A stretch of DNA of 10,651 nucleotides, from the NCBI GenBank assembly GCA_030706015.1, contig JAUZPI010000124.1, positions 1 to 10,651 of the forward strand, given 5' to 3'. The notes beneath the pieces were generated by a model. It did not search any database and was not told where the DNA came from. It saw only the letters and a list, made by a program, of their open reading frames with translations. The DNA is from Bacillota bacterium. Its GTDB lineage: Bacteria; Bacillota; Clostridia; Clostridiales; Clostridiaceae. Made by a program: the position numbers and the translations under genes. Positions 1-7,200 of this stretch are shown piece by piece (the stretch's first letter is position 1; each line of letters opens with the position of its first letter).

Positions 1-107
1 CAGGAATAGTTGAATGTCCAAACTGCCATGAAATGAAGCTTGCTCATAGAGTATGCAAAAACTGTGGCTTTTATAGGGATAAAGAAGTCGTTGCAGTTGA
101 AAAATAA
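1..107 (+). CDS. rpmF: 50S ribosomal protein L32 (3' end, partial)
   Basis: The window opens inside this gene. The frame that starts at base 3 reads 34 codons to TAA at 105-107. It contains two zinc-ribbon knuckles, CPNC (bases 15-26) and CKNC (bases 54-65), followed by GFYRDKEVVAVEK, which is the usual C-terminus of bacterial L32. L32 is a small (about 60 residue) protein of the large ribosomal subunit. All four cysteines are present, so this is the zinc-binding C+ form rather than the cysteine-free paralogue some Firmicutes carry. rpmF next to plsX is a widespread arrangement in bacteria. The start and promoter lie outside the window. The identification is firm, although only the C-terminal half is seen. 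Confidence 0.93.
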   Translation, partial: GIVECPNCHEMKLAHRVCKNCGFYRDKEVVAVEK

Positions 108-110
108 TTG

Positions 111-142
111 AAAGAAAGTCGAAAGACTTTCTTTTATTTTTT
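111..142 (+). terminator. Intrinsic terminator after rpmF
   Basis: A perfect 10-bp stem (111-120 with 125-134) closes on a GAAA tetraloop and is followed by TATTTTTT. It begins three bases after the rpmF stop codon. The stem is AT-rich, so termination may be partial, but plsX has its own promoter just downstream. Confidence 0.85.
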
Positions 143-165
143 ATAGGAAATATAATGTAATTAAC

Positions 166-194
166 TTAATGTTGATTTATTAATATGTTATAAT
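166..194 (+). promoter_or_regulatory. Sigma-A type promoter of plsX (extended -10)
   Basis: TATAAT at 189-194 is a perfect -10 box preceded by TG at 186-187, giving the extended form TGTTATAAT. The -35 position 17 bases upstream reads TTAATG (166-171), a poor match that an extended -10 can compensate. Transcription would start near base 201, leaving a leader of about 30 bases before the plsX ATG. I found no convincing FapR-like inverted repeat here. Confidence 0.65.
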
Positions 195-231
195 GAAATC
201 AATACATATTGTATAGAAATGAGGTTTGGGT

Positions 232-1236
232 ATGATAATAGCAGTGGACGGTATGGGTGGAGATAATGCACCAGGAGAAGTTGTAAGCGGATGTGTGATG
301 GCAATAAATGAATATAAAGACATAGAAATTATTATCACTGGGCCGGAGGAGAAAATAACCGAGGAAATAAATAAATATAATTTTGATAAAAAAAGAATAC
401 GCGTTCTAGATGCAAAGGAGGTAATAACAACAAATGAATCTCCAGTTTTAGCGCTGAAGAGGAAAAAGGAATCGAGTTTATATAAAGCATTGCAGTTGGT
501 AAAGAATGGTGAGGCTGCTGCTGTAGTTTCTGCAGGCAGCACAGGTGCGTTAATGGCTGGAGCGTCCTTAATTATAGGTAGAATAAAAGGTATTGATAGG
601 GTTGCTCTTGCACCATTAATGCCTGGAAAAAATGCTGCATTTATGATCGTAGATGCAGGCGCCAATGTAGACTGTAAACCTCAATACCTTGTACAGTTTG
701 CGTTAATGGGCAAGGTATATTTTGAAAGTGTCCTAAATATAAATAAGCCATCCGTTGGTCTTGCTAATATAGGAAGTGAAGAAGAAAAGGGTAATGAGCT
801 TACTAAAAGTGCCTATAAGCTTTTAAAGGAAACTGATATAAATTTCGTAGGAAATGTAGAGCCTAGAGATGTTTCTAGTGGAGATGTTAATATTGTAGTC
901 TGTGACGGATTTGTGGGGAATACAATACTTAAAACCTATGAGGGAGTCGCGTCAAATATTTTAAAAATGCTAAAGGAAGAAATAATGTCATCTTTAAAGA
1001 GTAAAATAGGAGGATTACTTTTAAGTGGTGTATTTAAAAAATTTAAGAAGAAATTTGACTACACTGAATACGGTGGTTCGGCCTTTCTTGGTACAAAAGG
1101 GATTTGTATAAAAGCACATGGAAGTTCTGATTCAAATGCCTTCAAACACGCCATAAAACAAGCAAAAATATGTTATGATAATAATGTAATTGAAAAAATA
1201 CAAAATGAATTAGAGAAAAGTGTTACTATCCAGTAA
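232..1236 (+). CDS. plsX: Phosphate acyltransferase PlsX
   Basis: PlsX makes acyl-phosphate from acyl-ACP and inorganic phosphate. PlsY then uses it to acylate glycerol-3-phosphate, the first step of phospholipid synthesis in most Gram-positives. PlsX is a peripheral membrane enzyme. The protein begins MIIAVDGMGGDNAP, the family's N-terminal signature, and has GSTGALMAG at residues 102-110 and a C-terminal YGGSAFLGTKG segment. Its 334 residues match the usual length. I chose ATG at 232 because GAGG (221-224) sits 7 bases upstream; an in-frame TTG at 226 lies only one base after that GAGG. It has its own promoter after the rpmF terminator. The neighbour acpP supplies the acyl carrier. In Bacillus, fapR, fabD and fabG surround this gene, but here they are absent. 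Confidence 0.96.
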   Translation: MIIAVDGMGGDNAPGEVVSGCVMAINEYKDIEIIITGPEEKITEEINKYNFDKKRIRVLDAKEVITTNESPVLALKRKKESSLYKALQLVKNGEAAAVVSAGSTGALMAGASLIIGRIKGIDRVALAPLMPGKNAAFMIVDAGANVDCKPQYLVQFALMGKVYFESVLNINKPSVGLANIGSEEEKGNELTKSAYKLLKETDINFVGNVEPRDVSSGDVNIVVCDGFVGNTILKTYEGVASNILKMLKEEIMSSLKSKIGGLLLSGVFKKFKKKFDYTEYGGSAFLGTKGICIKAHGSSDSNAFKHAIKQAKICYDNNVIEKIQNELEKSVTIQ

Positions 1237-1278
1237 TATTTATGAACATTAAATAAGTATTTCAATGGAATATAATGG

Positions 1279-1303
1279 AGCATTATCTACAAAAAGTAGT
1301 GCT
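1279..1303 (+). other. Small bulged hairpin downstream of plsX
   Basis: CTAC (1287-1290) pairs with GTAG (1296-1299) around an AAAAA loop. AGCA (1279-1282) can extend the stem with TGCT (1300-1303) if TTAT bulges out. TAATTCTATTT follows, so this might act as a weak plsX terminator, but the stem is short and the T-run is broken. The rest of the 199-base gap between plsX and acpP is plain AT-rich DNA apart from the acpP promoter. A second possible promoter (TTAAAT 1249-1254, 16 bases, TATAAT 1271-1276) is weak. Confidence 0.25.
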
Positions 1304-1351
1304 TAATTCTATTTAATACATAAATATGGGATTAAATTTAGCTTATAAATA

Positions 1352-1380
1352 TTGACGATATGGGTTATATGTAATATTAT
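1352..1380 (+). promoter_or_regulatory. Sigma-A promoter of acpP
   Basis: TTGACG (1352-1357) and TATTAT (1375-1380) are separated by exactly 17 bases, each one mismatch from consensus. Start of transcription would be near 1387, giving a leader of about 50 bases. It lets the abundant acyl carrier protein be transcribed independently of plsX, and the terminator after acpP fits a short, highly expressed transcript. Confidence 0.8.
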
Positions 1381-1435
1381 CTATATGTAACATCTATGCG
1401 TAAATTACTTGCATGGATTATTAGGAGGTGAAATT

Positions 1436-1669
1436 ATGGTTTTTGAAAAAGTAAAAAGTATTATCGCTGAACAACTTGGAGTAGATTCAGAGGAAATCAA
1501 AATGGATTCATCTTTCGTTGATGATTTAGGAGCTGATTCACTTGATATAGTGGAATTAATAATGGCATTAGAAGAGGAGTTTGATATAGAAATTCCAGAT
1601 GAAGATGCAGAGAAAGTAACTACTGTAGGTACTGTAGTAGAATACATAAAAGCTCATACTGAAGAATAA
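1436..1669 (+). CDS. acpP: Acyl carrier protein
   Basis: ACP carries growing acyl chains as thioesters on a 4'-phosphopantetheine arm during type II fatty acid synthesis and donates them to PlsX. The 77-residue acidic protein has the DSL attachment motif within GADSLDIVEL; Ser35 (codon 1538-1540) is the modified residue. It also has the expected helix pattern and a C-terminal TVGTVVEYIK helix. The start is ATG at 1436, served by AGGAGGTGA (1423-1431); an upstream in-frame TTG at 1409 precedes this ribosome binding site and would be wrong. It has its own promoter and terminator. fabD and fabG, which lie beside it in Bacillus, are not here. The identification is secure. Confidence 0.97.
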   Translation: MVFEKVKSIIAEQLGVDSEEIKMDSSFVDDLGADSLDIVELIMALEEEFDIEIPDEDAEKVTTVGTVVEYIKAHTEE

Positions 1670-1705
1670 TTAAAGTCCCGTTTTTACGGGGCTTTAAATT
1701 TATTT
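1670..1705 (+). terminator. Intrinsic terminator after acpP
   Basis: A 12-bp stem (1670-1681 with 1686-1697, one G-U pair, GC-rich core CCCG/CGGG) with a TTTT loop overlaps the end of the acpP stop region. It is followed by ATTTATTTAAT, a somewhat broken T-tract. The first strand of the stem begins directly after the TAA, typical of a dedicated acpP terminator. Confidence 0.85.
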
Positions 1706-1723
1706 AATAATAAAAGCTTATTC

Positions 1724-1752
1724 TTGAATATGTATATCTAAAGGCATATTGA
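1724..1752 (+). promoter_or_regulatory. Possible weak promoter for rnc
   Basis: TTGAAT (1724-1729) is followed after 17 bases by TATTGA (1747-1752). The -35 is fair and the -10 is poor. A promoter is expected because a terminator separates acpP from rnc, but read-through would also serve. This is a tentative call. Confidence 0.3.
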
Positions 1753-1779
1753 AGAATAGACTTTACAAGGGGTTTTAAT

Positions 1780-2490
1780 ATGGAAAAAAAGCTAAGTATT
1801 TATCAATTAGAGGAAAGTTTGAATGTGAGTTTTGATAATAAAAGTTTAATAGAAACAGCGCTTACTCATAGTTCTTTTGCCAATCAGAATAAGAATGTTG
1901 ATTATAATGAAAGATTGGAATTCTTGGGAGACTCTGTGTTGCAACTAATAATTTCTGAATACTTATTTAAAAATTATACAGAAAAGTCAGAAGGAGAACT
2001 AACCAAAACAAGAGCATTAATAGTATGTGAAAGCTCATTACATGAAATAGCTAAGCAGTGGGAGCTTGGTAAATTTATTAGTATGAGCAAAGGAGAAGAG
2101 TTAACTGGAGGCAGAACTAGAATTTCCATACTAGCCGATTGTGTTGAGGCTGTAATTGCTGCTGTATATCTAGATAAAGGTTTGGAATATGCCAGAAAAT
2201 TTGTTTTAGATAATTTTAGGGATATTGTAGCAAAGGCTGCTAAGGATGAAATTATATTAGATTACAAAACTAAGCTTCAGGAAATTATGCAGCAGAAAGG
2301 CGACGTATCAATTAGATATAACTTGGTTAAGTACGAAGGTCCTCCTCATAGAAGAAAGTTTTATGTTGAAGTAGATGTTCAAGGAAAAACAGAGGGATAT
2401 GGGGAAGGTTACAGTAAGAAAGAAGCAGAACAAAATGCTGCAGCAAAAGCACTGCAACATATGAATGTTGTTTCAAAGGTGCAACAGTAA
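1780..2490 (+). CDS. rnc: Ribonuclease III
   Basis: RNase III cleaves double-stranded RNA, processing the 16S/23S rRNA precursor and structured mRNAs, as a Mg2+-dependent homodimer in the cytoplasm. The catalytic domain (about residues 1-150) has the signature NERLEFLGD at residues 43-51, with Glu47 and Asp51. A second acidic pair, Asp121 and Glu124, lies in ADCVEAVIAAVYLD. A dsRNA-binding domain (about 158-230) ends with the KKEAEQNAAAKAL helix. The length of 236 residues is standard. AAGGGG (1767-1772) lies 7 bases before ATG. In Firmicutes rnc regularly sits between acpP and smc, as here. No active-site change is seen. Confidence 0.97.
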   Translation: MEKKLSIYQLEESLNVSFDNKSLIETALTHSSFANQNKNVDYNERLEFLGDSVLQLIISEYLFKNYTEKSEGELTKTRALIVCESSLHEIAKQWELGKFISMSKGEELTGGRTRISILADCVEAVIAAVYLDKGLEYARKFVLDNFRDIVAKAAKDEIILDYKTKLQEIMQQKGDVSIRYNLVKYEGPPHRRKFYVEVDVQGKTEGYGEGYSKKEAEQNAAAKALQHMNVVSKVQQ

Positions 2491-2546
2491 TTCTACATAG
2501 CAAACATTATAATAAATTAATTTTAGATACTGAAAGGAATGTTCTA

Positions 2547-3629
2547 ATGAGTAAATCACATTATATTATTCCAATATTTGTTCCTCATGAAGGATGTCCT
2601 CATAATTGCGTATTTTGCAATCAAACTACTATTACTGGAAATAGTAATAAAGTAGACAGCAGTTATGTAAGGGAAATAGTTGAACAATATTTAACTACCA
2701 TTAATTCAAAAGATTCTACCATTGAAATTTCTTTCTTTGGAGGCACTTTTACAGCAATAAGAATTGAAAAGCAAAATGAGCTATTAGAGGTAGCGAAGGA
2801 ATATAAAGATAACGGTCTAATAAATTTTATTAGGCTATCTACAAGACCTGACTATATAAATAATACTATCTTGGATAATCTAAAAAGATTCTCAGTGGAT
2901 ATTATTGAATTAGGAATACAATCACTGGATGAAGAGGTATTAAAAAAGTCAGGCAGAGGTCACAGCTATGAAGATGTTAAATATGCTTCTGAGCTGATTC
3001 TAAAATACGGATTCGCTATGGGGCATCAAATAATGCTAGGTCTTCCAGGAGATAATTTTGACAAAGATATTTTGACTGTAAAGAAAATAATTGAATTGAA
3101 GCCGCACATATGCAGGATTTATCCATCTTTAGTTATTAAAAATACTCCAATGGAAGATATGTATTTAAAAGGAACTTATAAACCTTATACATTAGAGGAA
3201 GCAATTTACATAAGCAAGATTATTTATGGAATGCTTATTGCCCACGATATAAATGTAATTAGAATTGGACTTCAGCCCACAGAAGAAATTAATGTTGGTG
3301 GAGAATTGGTTGATGGACCTTTTCATCCAGCTTTTAGAGAACTAGTTGAGGGCAGCATTATATGTGAAGCAATTTTAAATAATATACCTGAGGGGTACAA
3401 GAGGAACTTACTAATTCAAATAAATAACAAGGATTTATCTAAACTGTATGCGAATAAAAAAGTTTTTTTTAACGACATGATACGTCAATGTAACGGTGTT
3501 AATATCAAAGTCGAACAAAATCCATCACTTGATAGAGGTGTTTTGAAACTAGTAACAGAAGATAATGAAAGAACCTTGTCGGTAAATGAATATATAAAAT
3601 CAAACTACGGAGAAGGAAATAAAAAGTAA
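2547..3629 (+). CDS. Elp3-like radical SAM protein, function unknown
   Basis: This is a radical S-adenosylmethionine enzyme of 360 residues. The cluster motif C17-x3-C21-x2-C24 (CPHNCVFC) would bind a [4Fe-4S] cluster that cleaves SAM to a 5'-deoxyadenosyl radical. Further family marks are GGTF at 65-68 (the SAM amino-group contact strand), ELGIQS at 121-126 and MLGLPGD at 163-169. The sequence between the motifs resembles the radical SAM core of Elp3 (tRNA wobble-uridine modification). However, the C-terminal GNAT acetyltransferase domain of true Elp3 is absent; instead there is a conserved-looking stretch RIGLQPT (239 onward) and HPAFRELVEG (260 onward). The substrate therefore cannot be named, and tRNA modification is only one possibility. 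GAAAGGA lies 8 bases before ATG. The gene follows rnc after 56 bases without a clear terminator or promoter (TATAAT at 2508-2513 lacks a -35), so it is probably co-transcribed with rnc. Confidence 0.85.
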   Translation: MSKSHYIIPIFVPHEGCPHNCVFCNQTTITGNSNKVDSSYVREIVEQYLTTINSKDSTIEISFFGGTFTAIRIEKQNELLEVAKEYKDNGLINFIRLSTRPDYINNTILDNLKRFSVDIIELGIQSLDEEVLKKSGRGHSYEDVKYASELILKYGFAMGHQIMLGLPGDNFDKDILTVKKIIELKPHICRIYPSLVIKNTPMEDMYLKGTYKPYTLEEAIYISKIIYGMLIAHDINVIRIGLQPTEEINVGGELVDGPFHPAFRELVEGSIICEAILNNIPEGYKRNLLIQINNKDLSKLYANKKVFFNDMIRQCNGVNIKVEQNPSLDRGVLKLVTEDNERTLSVNEYIKSNYGEGNKK

Positions 3630-3638
3630 ATCCCGAAT
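3614..3638 (+). promoter_or_regulatory. Candidate sigma-H promoter of spoVS
   Basis: GAAGGAAAT (3612-3620) fits the -35 consensus RWAGGAxxT at every defined position, and CGAAT (3634-3638) fits the -10 consensus HGAAT. Fourteen bases separate AGGAAAT from GAAT, the spacing I recall for the Bacillus spoVG promoter. The start would be near 3645, about 44 bases before the spoVS ATG. The site overlaps the last codons of the radical SAM gene. spoVS is sigma-H dependent in Bacillus subtilis (established), so the match is where one would expect it. No good sigma-A promoter is seen in the same gap. Confidence 0.62.
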
Positions 3639-3688
3639 ATAAATATAGAAAGCTAGTTTTAATATACTTTGTTGGAGGGGATTGTTTT

Positions 3689-3949
3689 ATGGAAGTATTA
3701 AAAGTATCAGGAAAATCAAAGCCTAAATCTGTAGCTGGAGCTTTAGCAGCTGTACTTAGAGAAAATAATGATGTTGAAATTCAAGCTATTGGAGCAGGAG
3801 CGGTTAACCAAGCTGTAAAAGCCTTGGCAATTACAAGAGGTTATGTGGCACCAAATGGAATTGATCTTGTTGCAGTTCCTGCATTTTCTGAAATCACCAT
3901 AGATGGTGAAGAAAAAACCGCTATAAGGTTTATAGTAGAGGCTAGATAA
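3689..3949 (+). CDS. spoVS: Stage V sporulation protein S
   Basis: SpoVS is a small, very strongly conserved protein with an Alba-like fold, required in Bacillus for spore coat and cortex development; its molecular role is still unclear, with nucleic-acid binding suspected. The 86-residue product (MEVLKVSGKSKPKSVAGALA at the start, IRFIVEAR at the end) is full length and nearly free of variable regions, with the family's QAIGAGAVNQAVKALAITRG core. GGAGGGG (3674-3680) lies 8 bases before ATG. It is monocistronic by layout: a sigma-H type promoter upstream and an intrinsic terminator right after the stop. In Bacillus it lies beside rny/ymdB; here it sits between rnc and smc. SpoVS homologues also occur outside spore formers, so sporulation is likely, not proven. 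Confidence 0.96.
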   Translation: MEVLKVSGKSKPKSVAGALAAVLRENNDVEIQAIGAGAVNQAVKALAITRGYVAPNGIDLVAVPAFSEITIDGEEKTAIRFIVEAR

Positions 3950-3953
3950 TTAC

Positions 3954-3985
3954 AAAACCGTGTTTTACACGGTTTTTAATTTTGT
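3954..3985 (+). terminator. Intrinsic terminator after spoVS
   Basis: AAAACCGTG (3954-3962) pairs with CACGGTTTT (3968-3976) around TTTTA. The stem is 9 bp, or 10 with a 3-base loop, and runs into TTTTTAATTTTGT. It starts 4 bases after the spoVS stop and insulates spoVS from the smc operon. Confidence 0.9.
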
Positions 3986-4005
3986 ATATTTGTGTATGCA
4001 TTTAA

Positions 4006-4032
4006 TTGATATTTTAGTAAATTTACTATAAA
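4006..4032 (+). promoter_or_regulatory. Candidate promoter of the small ORF-smc-ftsY unit
   Basis: TTGATA (4006-4011) and TATAAA (4027-4032) are both good matches but only 15 bases apart, shorter than the preferred 17. TAAACT (4029-4034) at 17 bases is an alternative -10. Being just after the spoVS terminator, this is the best promoter candidate for smc. A weaker -10 like box, TAAAAT (4076-4081), lies closer to the small ORF. Confidence 0.5.
4015..4028. repeat. 14-bp perfect palindrome in the smc promoter spacer
   Basis: TAGTAAATTTACTA is its own reverse complement and fills most of the space between the candidate -35 and -10 boxes, overlapping the first bases of the -10. A dimeric repressor bound here would block RNA polymerase, so it is an operator candidate. 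It is AT-rich, and a palindrome of this length can arise by chance about once or twice in a window of this size and composition. Confidence 0.45.
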
Positions 4033-4040
4033 CTAAGATA

Positions 4041-4075
4041 GTAACGTTAAAGGTTACAGCTGTTTAGATTCAGCT
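4041..4075 (+). other. Two adjacent small inverted repeats in the smc operon leader
   Basis: GTAAC (4041-4045) pairs with GTTAC (4053-4057), and AGCTG (4058-4062) pairs with CAGCT (4071-4075), the second starting on the base after the first ends. If transcription begins near 4039 they would be the first structures of the leader RNA. Each stem is only 5 bp, so stability is modest. Function is unknown. Confidence 0.3.
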
Positions 4076-4103
4076 TAAAATATATAGTTTAAAGGTGAGA
4101 GAG

Positions 4104-4202
4104 ATGAGAAGAAGAACACGTGAGACAATGTTTAAGGTGCTTGTAATTTTAGCATCATTGATTTTCATTTTATCGTTGATTTCAAATTTTATAGTTAGAT
4201 AA
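4104..4202 (+). CDS. Small single-pass membrane peptide (32 aa), unknown
   Basis: This short ORF lies between spoVS and smc. It encodes 32 residues: a basic start, MRRRTRETMFK (five of eleven residues Arg or Lys), then an uninterrupted hydrophobic run VLVILASLIFILSLISNFIV (residues 12-31) ending in Arg. That is the layout of a one-helix membrane protein with its N-terminus inside. AAAGGTGA (4091-4098) lies 5 bases before ATG, a good ribosome binding site. The stop codon is 16 bases ahead of the smc ATG and immediately before the smc ribosome binding site, so the two are probably co-transcribed and may be translationally coupled. I do not recognise a family. It resembles in form other tiny Firmicute membrane peptides (DUF4044, Prli42) but I cannot align it to them with confidence. 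No function is assigned. Confidence 0.7.
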   Translation: MRRRTRETMFKVLVILASLIFILSLISNFIVR

Positions 4203-4218
4203 ACAGGAGAGTGTGTCT

Positions 4219-7200
4219 ATGTTCTTAAAGTCTTTAGAGATAAGAGGATTTAAGTCATTTGCAGATAAAGTAGATTTAGAGTTTAAAAAAGGAATAACTG
4301 CGGTAGTAGGCCCAAATGGTAGTGGAAAAAGCAATATCTCTGATGCTGTAAGATGGGTGCTTGGTGAACAAAGTGTTAAAAGTCTTAGAGGAGGCAAAAT
4401 GGAAGACGTCATTTTTGCCGGAACTCAATTCAGAAAACCTGTAGGATTAGCTCAGGTAGCCTTAACACTAGATAATAGTGATGGAGACTTAGCGATAGAT
4501 TATACAGATGTAACTATCTCAAGAAGGCTTTATCGCTCAGGTGATAGTGAATATTACATAAATGGAACCCAATGCAGGTTGAAAGATATACAAGAGTTAT
4601 TTATGGATACGGGTATCGGCAAAGAAGGTTATTCAATAATTGGACAAGGTAAAATAGAAGCTGTTTTAAGTGGTAAGCCTGAAGAAAGAAGAAGTTTACT
4701 TGAAGAGGCTGCTGGAATAACAAAATTTAAGACTAGAAAAGAAGAAGCAGAAAAAAAACTTGAGTCTGCGGAGCAGAACCTAATAAGAATTAACGATATA
4801 ATAAGTACTTACGAGGAAAGACTAGAACCGCTTAGACAAGAAAGTGAAAAAGCAAAGATCTTTATAGACCTTTCAGAAAAACTAAAAATAAGAGAGGTTA
4901 ATATCATTATCAGTTCTATCGAAAAAACTTGTGCCAAGGTAGAAGAATTAAAGAGTAATTTAAAAGATATTGACAGCAAAATAAATAATTTTTTACTAGA
5001 TAAGACCAATTCCAAAATTCAGTTGGATTCCGTAAATAAGGAATTGGAGGATTTTGAATTACAAACAGAGGAACAGAAAAGATCTTACTATGAAAATAGG
5101 GAAAAATACAACAATATTAACAATAAGATAAATATATTAAGAGAAAGAGTTCAAAATCTCATAAATTTTATTGATAAGTCAAATAATGAGTTAAATGAGT
5201 TGAAATCAAAAATTTCAGATGTTAAATTAGAAAAAGATAAAAATGAAGAAGATTTAAGTATACATCAAGGTGAATCAACTTCGTTAGAGAATGAGTTAAA
5301 ACAGTTAGAACAAAAGCTGAATGACATGAATAGGAGCTTAAGCGAAGAAGATAGCCTACTGAGAAAGCTCAAAGATGATGAAATAGAAATGTTGAGTAAT
5401 ATCTCTAATGAAAAAAACAATGCGAATTTAAAAATAAGCAGTATAGAGCAGCTTGAAAGTAAGATTACTCAGTCTAAGGTAGCATGTGAAGGATATATAA
5501 ATACCATTAAAATTAATATGAGTACTAAAGCAATGCTTGAAGAGGAAATAATCAAAATTAATGAGGAAATACAATCAAATAATGATGTTATAAAAGAAAA
5601 TAGAAGAAAAATCTCTTCATTAAGCAGACAATTAGCAAGCGATGAGAAAGAAATTAAAGAATTAAATGCTGGATACAATAAATTAGATGCCAACAAAAAC
5701 ATGCTCATTAATTTTGAAAAGCAATATGAAGGGTACAACAAGTCTGTTAAGAGTCTAATGCAGCATATAGATAAAGGGTACATACCAAAGGCAAAAAATA
5801 ATTGTTATGTTTTAGGCGAAGTTATTACGGTTAATCAAGATTACGAAACTGCTATTGAGATAGCTTTAGGTGGAGCTATTTCAAATCTTATTACTGAGGA
5901 TGAAGAAATAAGTAAGAGTTTAATAAACTATCTTAAAGAAAAGTCCTTGGGAAGGGCTACCTTTTTACCTCTAAACATAATAAAAAGTAATAAACTAACA
6001 GTTGTCGAAAGTATTAAAGCTTTAAAAGGTTATATGGGTGTTGCCAGTGAGTTGATTCAATATGATAAAAAATTCATGCCGGCAATAGAGTACACGTTAG
6101 GCAGAACTGTTATTGTAGATAATATGGATAATGCTTTGAACATTGCTAAAAAGAGCAATTATGGTTTTAGAATTGTTACATTATCTGGTGAGGTTGTTAA
6201 CCCTGGAGGTTCTTTAACTGGAGGAAGTATTTATAATAAAGGCTCAAATGTTATAAGCAGAAAAAGAGAAATAACTGAACTTACTGAAAAAATAGCTAAC
6301 ACTCACAGAGAAATTGAGGAGCTTTCAAAAAAAATAGAAAGCAATAAATTAATTATTAAACAACTAGATGATGATTGCTTAAATTTAAAGGATGATATAC
6401 ATTTCAAAAATATAGAGATAACTAAGATTCAGGGTAGAATTAGCGCAGTCGAGAACGAAAGTGAAAAATTAAGGAGAAGTTACAGTGTTACACAAAATGA
6501 GATAAGCGTAGCAGTTGAGAATTTAGAGAAGGCTAAAAATTTTCTAGAAGATATGCAGACCAAAATAAAGCTTCTTGAAGAAAACGAGAAAAAAAATAGC
6601 GCTACAATTATTGAAATTGAAAATAAACTAAGAATAAACAGTGAAAGTATGTCAGATACTAAGGAAAAAATAACAGAATTAAGAATAAAGAAAGCTAGTT
6701 TAGATGAAATTATTACAGCAAAAAATAAAGAACTAGAGAGAAATGAAAATGAATTAAAGGAGCTTTTATCTAAAGTTGAATTACTAGAAAGGGAAGTAAA
6801 AAATTCCATTGGTGAAAGAGAAAACAGTAAGATTCATATAAAGAATAATGAACAGGAAATGCAGCTAATTGACGAAAAGATGAAAGAGCAAGATATAGCT
6901 TTTAAAGAAAGCGAAATGGTTAGGGCAAAATTAAAAGAAAACATAAAGCGTAAGACATCTCAATTAGAGCAAATAGGGGATGTTTTATCAAATCATGAAG
7001 AAGACAGACATAAATTACAGCTTTCTTTAACAAGATTGGAAACAGAAAATGATGCATTCTATTTAAAATTGAATGAAGAATTACAATTAACTTATGCTGA
7101 AGCATTAAGGTATAAGGTTGAGATTGCAGATATGAATAAATATAAAAAAGAAGTAGATGAATTGAAAACACAGATTTCAAGACTTGGTATGGTTAATGTA

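Noticed and set aside
161..200. A FapR operator in the plsX promoter
   Set aside because: I looked for a TTAGTA-type inverted repeat around the -35/-10 and found none.
180..665. A long minus-strand open frame antisense to plsX (and similar ones at 1405-1647, 5469-5783, 6480-6809, 6920-7180)
   Set aside because: These are low-complexity Ser/Ile/Phe-rich translations of the strand opposite well-supported genes, with no ribosome binding sites or recognisable motifs. They are shadows.
2508..2513. Perfect TATAAT upstream of the radical SAM gene
   Set aside because: The -35 position reads CAGTAA and there is no extended TG, so in AT-rich DNA this is probably chance.
3663..3668. TATACT as a sigma-A -10 for spoVS
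   Set aside because: No -35 lies upstream, and the start of transcription would fall inside the ribosome binding site.
4213..4218. GTG two codons upstream as the smc start
   Set aside because: It lies 2 bases after the AGGAGA ribosome binding site, while ATG at 4219 has proper spacing and gives the family's MFLKSLEIRGFKSF start.
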